Positions 28,812 through 38,738 of a stretch of 64,000 nucleotides of DNA are shown one piece after another (positions within the stretch are counted from its first letter, which is position 1; each line of letters begins with the position of its first letter). Origin of the DNA: an uncultured Gammaproteobacteria bacterium (GTDB lineage Bacteria > Pseudomonadota > Gammaproteobacteria > JAADHQ01); contig CAMYJD010000020.1 of assembly GCA_947258655.1 (NCBI GenBank), positions 1 through 64,000 on the forward strand. The letters run 5' to 3'. Below the pieces are notes generated by a model. It searched no databases. It saw only the letters and a program-made list of their open reading frames with translations, and had not been told where the DNA came from. The position numbers and the translations under genes were made by a program.

Positions 28812-29165
28812 ATGAGTTCAATCCCGTTCGATAATGGCACTGATATTAGCGCCTGCGCATCCAATGCACCCTTCGCGCTGCAGGTCCTGGGTGACAGCAT
28901 GGAACCCGAATTCAGGCATGGTGCCATTATCATCGTCGATCCCAGCGTCCCATTGCACCATGGTGCCTATGTCGTAATCGATTACCAGGGAGAAACAACG
29001 TTCAGGCAATTTATTGTCCGCGCAGAGAAGCACTACCTTGTCGCGCTGAATGACAACTATCCCGAGGTCCTGATCAGCGAGGAATACAACATTCGCGGGA
29101 TTGTGTCCCAGCAGGCCCGCAATCGTAAACTCGGCATCAAAAAAGCGATCCACTACCTGAAATAG
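28812..29165 (+). CDS. S24/LexA-fold protein without DNA-binding domain, catalytic lysine replaced
   Basis: A 117-residue protein that is only the C-terminal peptidase-like fold of LexA/UmuD. The serine box is VLGDSMEPEFRHGAIIIVDP (from residue 25), with the nucleophile-position serine in GDSMEP. At the place where LexA has VTVKRL with the catalytic lysine, this protein reads TTFRQF, so lysine is arginine. Autoproteolysis is therefore not expected. GAGG seven bases upstream supports the ATG at 28812. No helix-turn-helix is present. It could be a dimerising or ligand-binding relative of S24 proteins; function unknown. It follows mutM on the same strand after 90 bases. Confidence 0.8.
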   Translation: MSSIPFDNGTDISACASNAPFALQVLGDSMEPEFRHGAIIIVDPSVPLHHGAYVVIDYQGETTFRQFIVRAEKHYLVALNDNYPEVLISEEYNIRGIVSQQARNRKLGIKKAIHYLK

Positions 29166-29243
29166 TGGCTCCGATCGTTACCCGTTTCGGCCAGTAAGTG
29201 AATTCGCACTGAATCGACTGACATAGCATCAGCAATGTCAGTG

Positions 29244-29678
29244 TCAGCATTGCTCCCACGGAAGACCACGAAAGCGCCAGCCACCAACCGTGCTGCGTTG
29301 GTGCTGCTCGTTCAATTCTCCTTCAAAACCCTCACTGACATGGTAGACATTCTCCAGGCCTGCCTCGATCAGTTTATGACCCGCTTCCCTGGAACGCTTG
29401 CCACTGCGACAGATCAGGATAATCGGCGCGCATTGCTCACCCGGCTCACAGGCTACGCCACCGAGCATTAACTGGCGGATCTCGGTGACAAAATGCGGAT
29501 TCACAACCCAGTCCGGCTCGTCAATCCAGGCCACATGCACGGCCCCGGCCGGATGACCGACAAACAGGAATTCCATCGATGAGCGTATATCCACCAGCAC
29601 CGCACGGTGATCTGTCTGGAACATATCCCAGGCCTGTTGCGGGCTTAGTTCACCCAATTTGTTGTTTTCATCGGACAT
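29244..29678 (-). CDS. Rhodanese-like domain protein
   Basis: About 144 residues forming a single rhodanese domain. It begins LSPQQAWDMFQTDHRAVLVDIRS, and the active-site loop is ICRSGKRSREAG with the persulfide-carrying cysteine. ATG at 29678 is preferred over the GTG at 29687 because AGGGTG is suitably spaced from it. No signal peptide. It would carry sulfane sulfur for sulfur transfer or detoxification; the physiological partner is unknown. It faces the S24-like gene tail to tail with a 78-base gap. Confidence 0.9.
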   Translation of the reverse strand: MSDENNKLGELSPQQAWDMFQTDHRAVLVDIRSSMEFLFVGHPAGAVHVAWIDEPDWVVNPHFVTEIRQLMLGGVACEPGEQCAPIILICRSGKRSREAGHKLIEAGLENVYHVSEGFEGELNEQHQRSTVGGWRFRGLPWEQC

Positions 29679-29814
29679 GGAGTTCACCCTGAAGCAATGT
29701 ATGGTTTAATTGTAGACATGACTGATGAATAGCACAATTTAGGGCGTACCACACAATATCACCGACATGTGCCGCCTTGTTTCGTTGTGATAGCCTTTAT
29801 TTTTTCATATCCCA

Positions 29815-29843
29815 CAAAAACAAAAGGCCCCGCAATCGGAGCC
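29815..29843 (-). terminator. Rho-independent terminator of the rsmD-coaD-ferredoxin operon
   Basis: On the minus strand GGCTCC-GATTGC-GGGGCC forms a 6-bp stem (one G-T pair) and is followed by TTTTGTTTTTG. It lies about 26 bases after the ferredoxin stop codon. Confidence 0.75.
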
Positions 29844-29869
29844 CTGATGAAACGCACAGGCGGGGATTA

Positions 29870-30106
<237 letters not shown>

Positions 30107-30128
30107 TTAAACGATGGGACTGCGTATA

Positions 30129-31216
<1,088 letters not shown>

Positions 31217-31332
31217 GCTATTGGGCCTGTACACAGTGGCAAAAACAAGGCCGCAGACAACTGCGCTTTATTGTCATTGAAAAATAGGGCACTGACATAC
31301 CGCTATTATTCCGCCCCCTGCATCCCGGGTAA

Positions 31333-31357
31333 ATCAGTAACGCATGGCGTTACTGAT
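31333..31357 (-). terminator. Perfect hairpin overlapping the stop codon of the M16 gene
   Basis: ATCAGTAACGC and GCGTTACTGAT form an 11-bp perfect stem with a three-base loop. The stop codon TAA of the M16 gene (31350-31352) is inside the stem. Only a weak T-rich stretch follows, so it may act as a terminator or protect the mRNA 3' end. Confidence 0.6.
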
Positions 31358-32663
31358 CTCCACCGACAATAACAGTGACCATACGCTCGACGTCTAAGCG
31401 CCGCCGCATCGTATCCTGTATTTGTTGCAACGATACGGCCTCGACATTGTTATTGAAATCATCGAGATAGGTTAACGGTAACTTGTAGAAACCTATCATG
31501 GCCAGATAGCCAAGGATCTTTTTATTACTGTCGATACGTAACGGGAAGCCACCGGTGATATTCTTGCGTGAGGCCTGGAGTTCAGCGGCCGTCATGCCTT
31601 TGTCGACATATTCCTGCATCGTCTTGCGCAGCACCTTGAGGCCCTGCTCTGCCTGGTCGTTGCGGGTCTGCATACTGACCTGAAAGACCCCCTTGCGCGC
31701 CAGTGGCAAATAATAACTGTAGACACTATAGGAAAGTCCGCGTTTCTCGCGTATCTCGTCACTGAGGCGTGATACCAGCCCACTCCCTCCAAGGGCATGG
31801 TTACCGATGTACATCGCGAAATAATCGGCATCGCCTCGATAGTTGCCGGGATGCCCCATCAGGATATGAGTTTGCGTAGATGGATGCGCAATACGAATAA
31901 CCCGCGCCTTCTGTAACTCCTCAACCTTTGGTAATGCTGCGGCTGCTTCACCGCCAGGCAGCTTTTTCAGCACGCGCGCCACCAGTGCCTCGGCGGCCTT
32001 ACGCTCGATATCGCCGACAATCGAGACCGTGGCATTGCGGGCCACATAGTATTTGCCGAAAAACCGTTTCAGGTCCGCCACTGTCATTGACTGCAGCGTT
32101 TCCTCGGTACCATTCGGCATATTCGCATAGGGATGGTTACCGTATACCGCCTTGTAAAAGATACGTGTAGCAACACTGCCCGGATCCTGTTTCTCGCGCT
32201 TGAGGCTGTTCAGGTAACGCTTGCGTTCACGCTCAAAATCCTGCTTGTCAAAATTCGGATCCGACAGGATCAGGGCCAGGGTATTCACGGCCGGATCCAG
32301 CCATTTGCCTTGCGCAAGACTGCGCAGTTTCAGCCACGCCATATCACGGTCCGAATCCTGGCTGAATTGCGCACCCACACCCTCGAAGCGTTGCGCAATC
32401 ATGGTAGCATCCAGACCGCCGGCACCCATACCGAGCATGTGGCTGGTGATCGATGACAGGCCAGACTGCACCCCATCACGCGCACTGCCGGCATTAAAGG
32501 TAATTTGCAGGTCGACTATGGGCAGACCGGGGGCATGCACATAATAGACCTGCGCCCCGCTTGGACTCTGCCAATGTTCGATATCCGGTGCAGCATGCAG
32601 CACAGACGTCAGCAAGGTCAGACCGGCGAGTACCATTAATTTCACAACCCTAGCGATGACCAT
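31350..32663 (-). CDS. M16 family peptidase-like protein without zinc motif (non-catalytic partner)
   Basis: About 437 residues with a signal peptide ending LHAAP. It has the M16 two-lobe fold (DLQITFNAGSARDG at the start, IVGDIERKAAEALVARVL between the lobes), but the HxxEH zinc site is replaced by ITSHMLGMG, so it should not bind catalytic zinc. The substrate-handling motif KRGLSYSVYSYY of the second lobe is present. This is typical for the beta-like subunit of a periplasmic M16 heterodimer. The start at 32663 is favoured because AGGAGG lies five bases upstream; it overlaps the upstream catalytic gene by 14 bases. Confidence 0.9.
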   Translation of the reverse strand: MVIARVVKLMVLAGLTLLTSVLHAAPDIEHWQSPSGAQVYYVHAPGLPIVDLQITFNAGSARDGVQSGLSSITSHMLGMGAGGLDATMIAQRFEGVGAQFSQDSDRDMAWLKLRSLAQGKWLDPAVNTLALILSDPNFDKQDFERERKRYLNSLKREKQDPGSVATRIFYKAVYGNHPYANMPNGTEETLQSMTVADLKRFFGKYYVARNATVSIVGDIERKAAEALVARVLKKLPGGEAAAALPKVEELQKARVIRIAHPSTQTHILMGHPGNYRGDADYFAMYIGNHALGGSGLVSRLSDEIREKRGLSYSVYSYYLPLARKGVFQVSMQTRNDQAEQGLKVLRKTMQEYVDKGMTAAELQASRKNITGGFPLRIDSNKKILGYLAMIGFYKLPLTYLDDFNNNVEAVSLQQIQDTMRRRLDVERMVTVIVGGDQ

Positions 32664-34026
32664 GCTGACCTCCTGCACTTTTTTGTTTCTGCGTTTTGTT
32701 GTCCATTGGCAGTGGCACCAACTCTGCGATTGTCAGGCGATCATCGACCAGGTATTTACGGGCGACCGCCTGTACCTGTGCGGGCGTTACCGACTGTATT
32801 CTGTCGACGTATTCATCCAGGCGCTTCCAGCCCAACCCGACCGTTTCATAGATGCCGGTCTGCATAGCCTGGTAAAAAATGGAATCACGTTCGAATACGT
32901 TCTCGGCAACCACCTGGGCCTTGATACGTTCCAGTTCGTCGCCACTGACCGGATTCTGCTGTAACTCGCCGATCTCTTTCAGTAGCGCCTCCCGGGCCTG
33001 CTCGATGCTGTATCCCTGGGCCGGTACGGCATCCAGCAGGAACTGACCAGCGAGACGATTGGCAAGGCTGTAGCCGGCACCGGCACTGGTCACAATCCCT
33101 TTCTCCCTGATCAGGCGGGTTGGCAGACGCGCGCTGGTACCGCCATCCAGTATCCCGGCCAGCACCTCCAGCGCATAGGCCTCCCATTCGTGTTCGGCCA
33201 CTTTCAATGACGGCACCGGATAGCCCATGATCAGGTATGGCAACTGCGCCGGCATCTTGACCTGAATACGACGCTGCCCTTTCTGCTCGGGCTCGGTTTG
33301 TGGCTTTGGCGACTGCAGGTTTTTCGACGGCTTCAGGGGGGCAAAGTATTTTTTTGCCAGCCGATAGACCGCCTCGGGCTCGACATCCCCGGAGACGACC
33401 ACGGTGGCATTATTCGGCGCATACCAGCGTCGGTACCAGTCTTTTAGATCATCTACCGTCATACTTTCGAGGTCGGCCATCCAGCCGATAACCGGATTGC
33501 GGTACGGGCTTGTCAGCTGTGCGGTGGCATTGAATTGTTCATAGGTAAAGGATTCCGGTTTGTCTTCGGTTCGCAGGCGACGTTCCTCCATAACCACCCT
33601 GACTTCCTTCTGGAATTCTTCATCCGTCAACTGCAGTCCGCGCATGCGATCGGCCTCGAGCTCGAAACTGACCTTGAGACGGGTTTTTTCCAGACGTTGA
33701 AAATAGGCCGTGTAATCGCGACTCGTGAAGGCGTTCTCACGACCGCCATTGGCTGCAATAATACGCGAAAACTCGCCCGGCTCGAGCTTGTTTGTACCCT
33801 TGAACATCATATGTTCGAGTACATGTGACAATCCGGTGGCGCCATTATATTCATAGCTGGAACCCACCTTGTACCAGACCTGCGAGATAACGACCGGGGC
33901 GCGATGATCCTCACGCACAATCAGCTTGAGACCGTTGTCGAGACGGTATTCGGAGACCCTGGCCTGCACCGTCGACAGCAGACTAATACCCAGGAAGGCC
34001 ACCGCAATGGCATTCGTTTTACGCAT
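32650..34026 (-). CDS. Catalytic M16 family zinc metallopeptidase
   Basis: About 458 residues from ATG 34026, supported by GAGGA nine bases upstream; the open frame reaches further up to 34332 but that part overlaps ftsY and lacks a signal sequence. A signal peptide (FLGISLLSTVQA) leads into the M16 domain. The inverted zinc motif is HVLEH, in GLSHVLEHMMFKGT, with the downstream glutamate in the helix RENAFTSRDYTAYF...ELEADRM. It is a periplasmic pitrilysin-like peptidase, probably pairing with the zinc-less protein encoded next. The gene is divergent from ftsY, which is the usual arrangement in gammaproteobacteria. Confidence 0.93.
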   Translation of the reverse strand: MRKTNAIAVAFLGISLLSTVQARVSEYRLDNGLKLIVREDHRAPVVISQVWYKVGSSYEYNGATGLSHVLEHMMFKGTNKLEPGEFSRIIAANGGRENAFTSRDYTAYFQRLEKTRLKVSFELEADRMRGLQLTDEEFQKEVRVVMEERRLRTEDKPESFTYEQFNATAQLTSPYRNPVIGWMADLESMTVDDLKDWYRRWYAPNNATVVVSGDVEPEAVYRLAKKYFAPLKPSKNLQSPKPQTEPEQKGQRRIQVKMPAQLPYLIMGYPVPSLKVAEHEWEAYALEVLAGILDGGTSARLPTRLIREKGIVTSAGAGYSLANRLAGQFLLDAVPAQGYSIEQAREALLKEIGELQQNPVSGDELERIKAQVVAENVFERDSIFYQAMQTGIYETVGLGWKRLDEYVDRIQSVTPAQVQAVARKYLVDDRLTIAELVPLPMDNKTQKQKSAGGQHGHR

Positions 34027-34077
34027 AAAATTCATTCCTCTGTCAAAGAAGTGATAGAATATAGCAAATTTACTGAT

Positions 34078-35058
34078 ATGACCCGTAACAATATGTTTGG
34101 TTTCAAAAAAGACAAAACGAAAGCGAGTAATGACAAAACCACGGGCAAGGGCCTGTTCGCACGCCTGAAAGACGGCCTGTCGCGCACCCGCTCGAGCCTG
34201 ACCGGAGGCATCAATGACCTGCTCCGGGGCCGTAAAATTGACGACGAACTGCTTGAAGACCTCGAAACCCAGCTGCTCACAGCCGATGTCGGTGTCGAGG
34301 TGACCCAGCGCATTATCGCTGACCTGACCCAACAGGTGTCACGCAAACAATTGTCCGATGGTGAAGCATTGATGGCCGCTATGCAAGAGTCCATGAGCGC
34401 GATACTCGCACCTTGCAGTCATCCGCTCGAAATCAAGAGCGAACATCAACCTTTTGTCATCCTCGTAGTCGGTGTTAACGGTGTTGGCAAGACCACCACC
34501 ATCGGCAAACTGGCAAAGCGTATGCAGCAACAGGGGCATTCGGTCATGCTCGCTGCGGGTGATACGTTCCGTGCTGCCGCAGTGGAACAACTACAAGCAT
34601 GGGGTGAGCGCAATGACGTCGCCGTGGTTGCCCAGCATACTGGTGCTGATTCGGCCTCGGTCATCTTCGATGCACTGGATTCGGCGCGAGCACGAAATAT
34701 CGATGTGCTGATTGCTGATACGGCCGGTCGTCTGCATACCCAGGACAACCTGATGGAAGAGCTGAAAAAAATCCGCCGTGTACTCGGCAAGCTGGACGAC
34801 AGCGCCCCGCACGAAGTATTGCTGGTCGTCGATGCCGGCACCGGCCAGAATGCCTTGTCACAGGCTAAACAGTTTCATGAAGCGGTCGAGCTCAGTGGCA
34901 TTACGATCACCAAACTCGACGGCACGGCCAAGGGTGGCATTATTTTCGCTATCGCGAATAAACTCAACATCCCGATTCGCTTTATCGGCGTCGGCGAAGG
35001 CATTGATGATCTTAGGGTTTTCGATGCTGACGAATTTACCAGGGCATTATTTGAATGA
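34078..35058 (+). CDS. ftsY: Signal recognition particle receptor FtsY
   Basis: A 326-residue SRP GTPase docking SRP-ribosome complexes at the membrane. GTPase motifs: G1 VGVNGVGKTTTIGKLA, GDTFRAAAVEQL, G3 DTAGRLHTQDN and G4 TKLDGTAKGG. The N-terminal acidic A domain is nearly absent (about 20 basic residues before the N domain), shorter than in E. coli but common in other proteobacteria. ATG at 34078 or 34093 (MFGFKK) are both possible; neither has a clear Shine-Dalgarno site. Longer in-frame extensions upstream overlap the M16 gene and are rejected. Confidence 0.97.
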   Translation: MTRNNMFGFKKDKTKASNDKTTGKGLFARLKDGLSRTRSSLTGGINDLLRGRKIDDELLEDLETQLLTADVGVEVTQRIIADLTQQVSRKQLSDGEALMAAMQESMSAILAPCSHPLEIKSEHQPFVILVVGVNGVGKTTTIGKLAKRMQQQGHSVMLAAGDTFRAAAVEQLQAWGERNDVAVVAQHTGADSASVIFDALDSARARNIDVLIADTAGRLHTQDNLMEELKKIRRVLGKLDDSAPHEVLLVVDAGTGQNALSQAKQFHEAVELSGITITKLDGTAKGGIIFAIANKLNIPIRFIGVGEGIDDLRVFDADEFTRALFE

Positions 35059-35216
35059 TATTCAGGCCACACCATTACCCCCTGCCATACGTAATTTGAT
35101 TCCGGATTTTTTTTATACTATTAATACAAGCAATAATTTCACTAGCATTAAACTTATCTCAATGATCTAATAAAAAGTATGTCATTTTTCCAGGGCTCGT
35201 CAGTTCTGGGAGGTTT

Positions 35217-36659
35217 ATGAATAATAAAAACACTAAAACCACGCTCTATCTCGCATTCAGCGCCGTTATCGGTTTGATGATACTACTCATTAGTATCGGA
35301 CAATCAGTCATCCACAACAACCTTCAGCGCATCGAAACCATTGTTCAATCCAACAACCTGAAACGTGATCTGATCCTGCAGATGCGCACAAGTGCGCGTG
35401 AACGCACATTCAATCTGATAAAAATGACCATAATGAGCGATCCGTTTGACATCGACGGAGAATGGATGACTTTCAATGATCATGGCAGTCAGTTCATGAC
35501 AGCCTATGAACAGATCAAGGACATGCCATTCAGCGATGAAGAGCGCATCCTGTTCCGGGCCGAAGAGAAGGCCATGTCCACCATTGGCCCGATCCAGCAC
35601 GACATAGCGGAACTGGCCCTCGAAGGCAAGATCGCCGAGGCCCATAAGCTGTTACTCGATCAGGCCATACCATTGCAGCGAGAAGCTTACCGTGGCCTCT
35701 CGAATATGATGCAAATCCAGCAACAACACGCCGAGCAGTCTTTGCACGAGGCCGAACAAGATTATCATAATACGCGTATCTCAATGTTGTTACTGTCAAT
35801 CATTATTGTCGCCATCAGCCTGCTAATCGCCTATGTCATTACAAGGCGCATCACTGCGGCGGAGAAACAGTTAAAGCTGGCACATGACAACCTTGAACAA
35901 CGCGTCGTCGAACGCACCCAGGCCCTGAGGCTGGCAACTGAACAGGCCAATAGCGCAAACCAGGCAAAATCCGATTTTCTATCGCGCATGAGCCACGAAC
36001 TGCGCACACCCATGAACGCAATACTGGGCTATTCTCAATTGTTAGCCGTCGATTCCAGAGAGCCACTCAATGGCGAGCAGAGTTCCATGGTCGACGAAAT
36101 CTCTAAAGCAGGACATCACCTGCTGGAGTTGATCAACGAAGTGCTTGACCTGTCCTCCATAGAAGCCGGCAAGGTGCAAATGCAGATATCCGAACTGGAA
36201 CTCGCAGATGTAATCCATGACTGCATGACCCTGGTAACACCGTTGGCAGAACAGAAAAACATCCGCATTAAGGATCTGACGGGTAACGACACCTATAAGG
36301 TCATTGCCGACAGAACCAGACTCAAACAGGTGATCCTGAACCTGATGTCCAATGCGGTCAAATACAACAACATCGGTGGCAGCATCACCCTACAGTGCAG
36401 CCGTGCAGACAATAATATGCTAAACATCGATATCACCGACACAGGCCCTGGTATGACGACAGAACAACTGGAATTGCTATTTCAGCCCTTTCAGCGAATT
36501 ACGCAAACAACAAGACAGGAAGAAGGCAGCGGCCTTGGCCTGATGCTATCAAGGCAACTGATCGAAATGATGGACGGAACCATTCGTGTCGACAGTAAGC
36601 CTGGTCAGGGCAGCACCTTTCGAGTGAGTATCAGGCTGGTGAAAGATGATAATTCATAG
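35217..36659 (+). CDS. Membrane sensor histidine kinase
   Basis: A 480-residue transmembrane kinase. Transmembrane helices at about 10-29 and 188-208 enclose a helical periplasmic sensor of the four-helix-bundle type. A short coiled coil (LAHDNLEQRVVERTQAL) leads to HisKA with the phospho-accepting H260 in SHELRTPMNAILGY. The HATPase domain carries N (NLMSNAVKYN), G1 (DTGPGM) and G2 (GSGLGLMLS) boxes. There is no attached receiver, although such kinases are often hybrids. GGGAGG three bases before the ATG is a strong ribosome site. No dedicated response regulator is adjacent; the REC-REC-GGDEF protein 2 kb downstream is a possible partner (inference). Confidence 0.92.
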   Translation: MNNKNTKTTLYLAFSAVIGLMILLISIGQSVIHNNLQRIETIVQSNNLKRDLILQMRTSARERTFNLIKMTIMSDPFDIDGEWMTFNDHGSQFMTAYEQIKDMPFSDEERILFRAEEKAMSTIGPIQHDIAELALEGKIAEAHKLLLDQAIPLQREAYRGLSNMMQIQQQHAEQSLHEAEQDYHNTRISMLLLSIIIVAISLLIAYVITRRITAAEKQLKLAHDNLEQRVVERTQALRLATEQANSANQAKSDFLSRMSHELRTPMNAILGYSQLLAVDSREPLNGEQSSMVDEISKAGHHLLELINEVLDLSSIEAGKVQMQISELELADVIHDCMTLVTPLAEQKNIRIKDLTGNDTYKVIADRTRLKQVILNLMSNAVKYNNIGGSITLQCSRADNNMLNIDITDTGPGMTTEQLELLFQPFQRITQTTRQEEGSGLGLMLSRQLIEMMDGTIRVDSKPGQGSTFRVSIRLVKDDNS

Positions 36660-36869
36660 CATGGTAAACTGGACCGCTATACCCTGCTTTTCCTTATGGC
36701 AGACAGGCGCGGACCAAGAGCAAATGTGATCCGCCGTGATGCAACGAACTACTAAGCGGACACCGGCGCCATTTTTTTCGACGAGCCCATACCATCCGCC
36801 ATCAAGATAAACTAGAATGCTAAGCTGATTGATCCATGTCGATGTTCAAACAGTAGCTTATCAGTATAT

Positions 36870-37544
36870 ATGATCCATTTTCAGAACCTGTTCAAACGTT
36901 ACCCCGGTGGGCACGATGCCCTTGCCGATGTCAGCTTCGAGTTGGCAGATGCCGAGATGGCATTCCTGACCGGTCATTCCGGTGCCGGTAAGAGTACATT
37001 ACTGAAAATCATCTCATTGATAGAGCGGCCTTCACGCGGCCAGGCCCTGCTCAATAACGTCAACCTTGCCAAGGTCAGCAGACGGCGCATTCCCTACCTG
37101 CGTCGCCAAATCGGGATTATATTTCAGGACCATCAATTACTGTTTGACCGCAGCGTATTTGATAATGTTGCCTTACCGCTGGTCATTGCCGGTTTCAGAC
37201 ACCAGGAAATCGGCCGCCGTGTACGCGCTGCACTCGACAAGGTAGGCTTGCTCGACAAGGAAAAGCAAAACCCGGTAGCCCTGTCCGGCGGTGAACAACA
37301 GCGCGTTGGTATAGCCCGTGCCGTAGTCAACAAGCCACCGCTATTACTGGCCGACGAACCTACCGGAAACCTGGACCCGGAGCTGTCGTGGGAAATAATG
37401 CAGTTATTCGAAAATTTCAACCAGGTCGGCGTCACGGTATTGATCGCCTCTCATGACCTCGAACTGATCAAACGTATGGACCACCGCATCCTGACATTGC
37501 ATCAGGGACGTATGTTTGAACAAGCCAGCTGGGATCTTGAATGA
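36870..37544 (+). CDS. ftsE: Cell division ATP-binding protein FtsE
   Basis: A 224-residue ABC ATPase. Walker A is GHSGAGKSTLL, the signature LSGGEQQRVGIARA, Walker B LLLADEPTGNLD, and the Q-loop lies in IGIIFQDHQLL. FtsE and FtsX together transmit cytoplasmic ATP hydrolysis to periplasmic amidase activation at the septum. It is followed after one base by ftsX. The synteny ftsY-ftsE-ftsX-rpoH is retained here with a histidine kinase and a GGDEF gene inserted. Confidence 0.97.
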   Translation: MIHFQNLFKRYPGGHDALADVSFELADAEMAFLTGHSGAGKSTLLKIISLIERPSRGQALLNNVNLAKVSRRRIPYLRRQIGIIFQDHQLLFDRSVFDNVALPLVIAGFRHQEIGRRVRAALDKVGLLDKEKQNPVALSGGEQQRVGIARAVVNKPPLLLADEPTGNLDPELSWEIMQLFENFNQVGVTVLIASHDLELIKRMDHRILTLHQGRMFEQASWDLE

Positions 37545-37545
37545 C

Positions 37546-38526
37546 ATGAGCAAAAACAGGGCTACCACCATGAACCGTGGCGCAGCAGATGCCAGCGTGC
37601 CAAACGCCCGCTTTCTGGCCTATCTGCTAAACCATGCCCAGGTCATCGTATCGAGCCTGGGTAAACTCTACCGCACGCCAGTATCGACATTAATGACCGT
37701 TGCCGTCATCGCTATTGCGCTGGCCTTTCCGGCCGGCCTGTATGTGTTGCTGCAGAACCTGCAGGTCGTCAGCGGCGGCTGGAACGGGGCCACCCAGATC
37801 TCGCTGTTTGCGCACATGGATGTCAGCGACGAACGCGCCGCAGAAGTGGGTCAGCAATTGCGCCTGATGTCAGAGGTCGAGTCCCTGCACGTCCTTACGC
37901 GTGATGAAGCGATGCATGAATTTCGCGCCCTGTCCGGCTTTGGCGAGGCCCTCGAGGCGCTGGAGCATAACCCGTTACCGGCGGTGTTGATTATCCACCC
38001 AAACGAGGCCCACAGCGCCCCGGCACAGGTCAGTATTCTACTGGAGAAGCTGCGTGCACTACCCGAAATAGAACTCGCTCAACTGGATATGCAATGGGTT
38101 GAGCGCCTGCATACGATGATGGAAATCGGCGAGCGTGGCATCCTCGTCATTGCTGCATTGCTGGCACTGGCGGTATTGCTGACAATCGGTAATACCATAC
38201 GTCTCGATATCCAGGGCCGTCGCGATGAAATCGTGATTGTCAAACTGATTGGCGCTACGGATGCCTTCATTCGCCGGCCATTCCTGTATACCGGCCTGTG
38301 GTACGGTGCCTTGGGCGGTTGCCTATCCTGGTTCATGGTCGAGGTTTCGCTGGGTATATTATCTGATCCGGTCCAACGCCTCGCCGGCCTTTACGGTAGC
38401 AGCTTCAGTCTGTCGAATCTGGGGCTAGCCACGGGCACCGCCCTGCTTGCTATCAGTATCCTGCTTGGCCTGACAGGGTCGTGGATAGCCGTCAGCCGGC
38501 ATTTGCATGAAATCGAACCTTCCTGA
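37546..38526 (+). CDS. ftsX: Cell division permease-like protein FtsX
   Basis: A 326-residue membrane protein with the FtsX topology: cytoplasmic N-terminus, first transmembrane helix (~50-70: VSTLMTVAVIAIALAFPAGL), a periplasmic domain of about 100 residues, then three transmembrane helices from ~195 to the C-terminus. The ATG at 37546 lies one base after the ftsE stop (TGACATG), so translation is coupled; a longer open frame into ftsE is rejected. It recruits amidase activators during division. Confidence 0.95.
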   Translation: MSKNRATTMNRGAADASVPNARFLAYLLNHAQVIVSSLGKLYRTPVSTLMTVAVIAIALAFPAGLYVLLQNLQVVSGGWNGATQISLFAHMDVSDERAAEVGQQLRLMSEVESLHVLTRDEAMHEFRALSGFGEALEALEHNPLPAVLIIHPNEAHSAPAQVSILLEKLRALPEIELAQLDMQWVERLHTMMEIGERGILVIAALLALAVLLTIGNTIRLDIQGRRDEIVIVKLIGATDAFIRRPFLYTGLWYGALGGCLSWFMVEVSLGILSDPVQRLAGLYGSSFSLSNLGLATGTALLAISILLGLTGSWIAVSRHLHEIEPS

Positions 38527-38738
38527 TAAAATGAATCGAAATATAAATTAAATAACAATAAGTTAGCGATAAATCGGACACATACAGGGATCACGGTCCG
38601 GCAATACAGTTAAGCATTGTTTACGGCTAATATAATTAATCGACTATTTTGCTAAACCTATTGCTAAAATGCGCGCTATAGACAGCAACACCATAAAAAT
38701 ATAAAGGAATCGTCAGTCAGTCCAACCCTGAATCTATC

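Noticed and set aside
33904-34077. 58-codon upstream extension of ftsY
   Set aside because: It overlaps the M16 gene 5' end on the other strand, has no ribosome site and would add a sequence unlike any FtsY N-terminus.
34027-34332. Upstream extension of the catalytic M16 gene
   Set aside because: The signal peptide starts at 34026 with a suitable ribosome site, and the extension overlaps ftsY.
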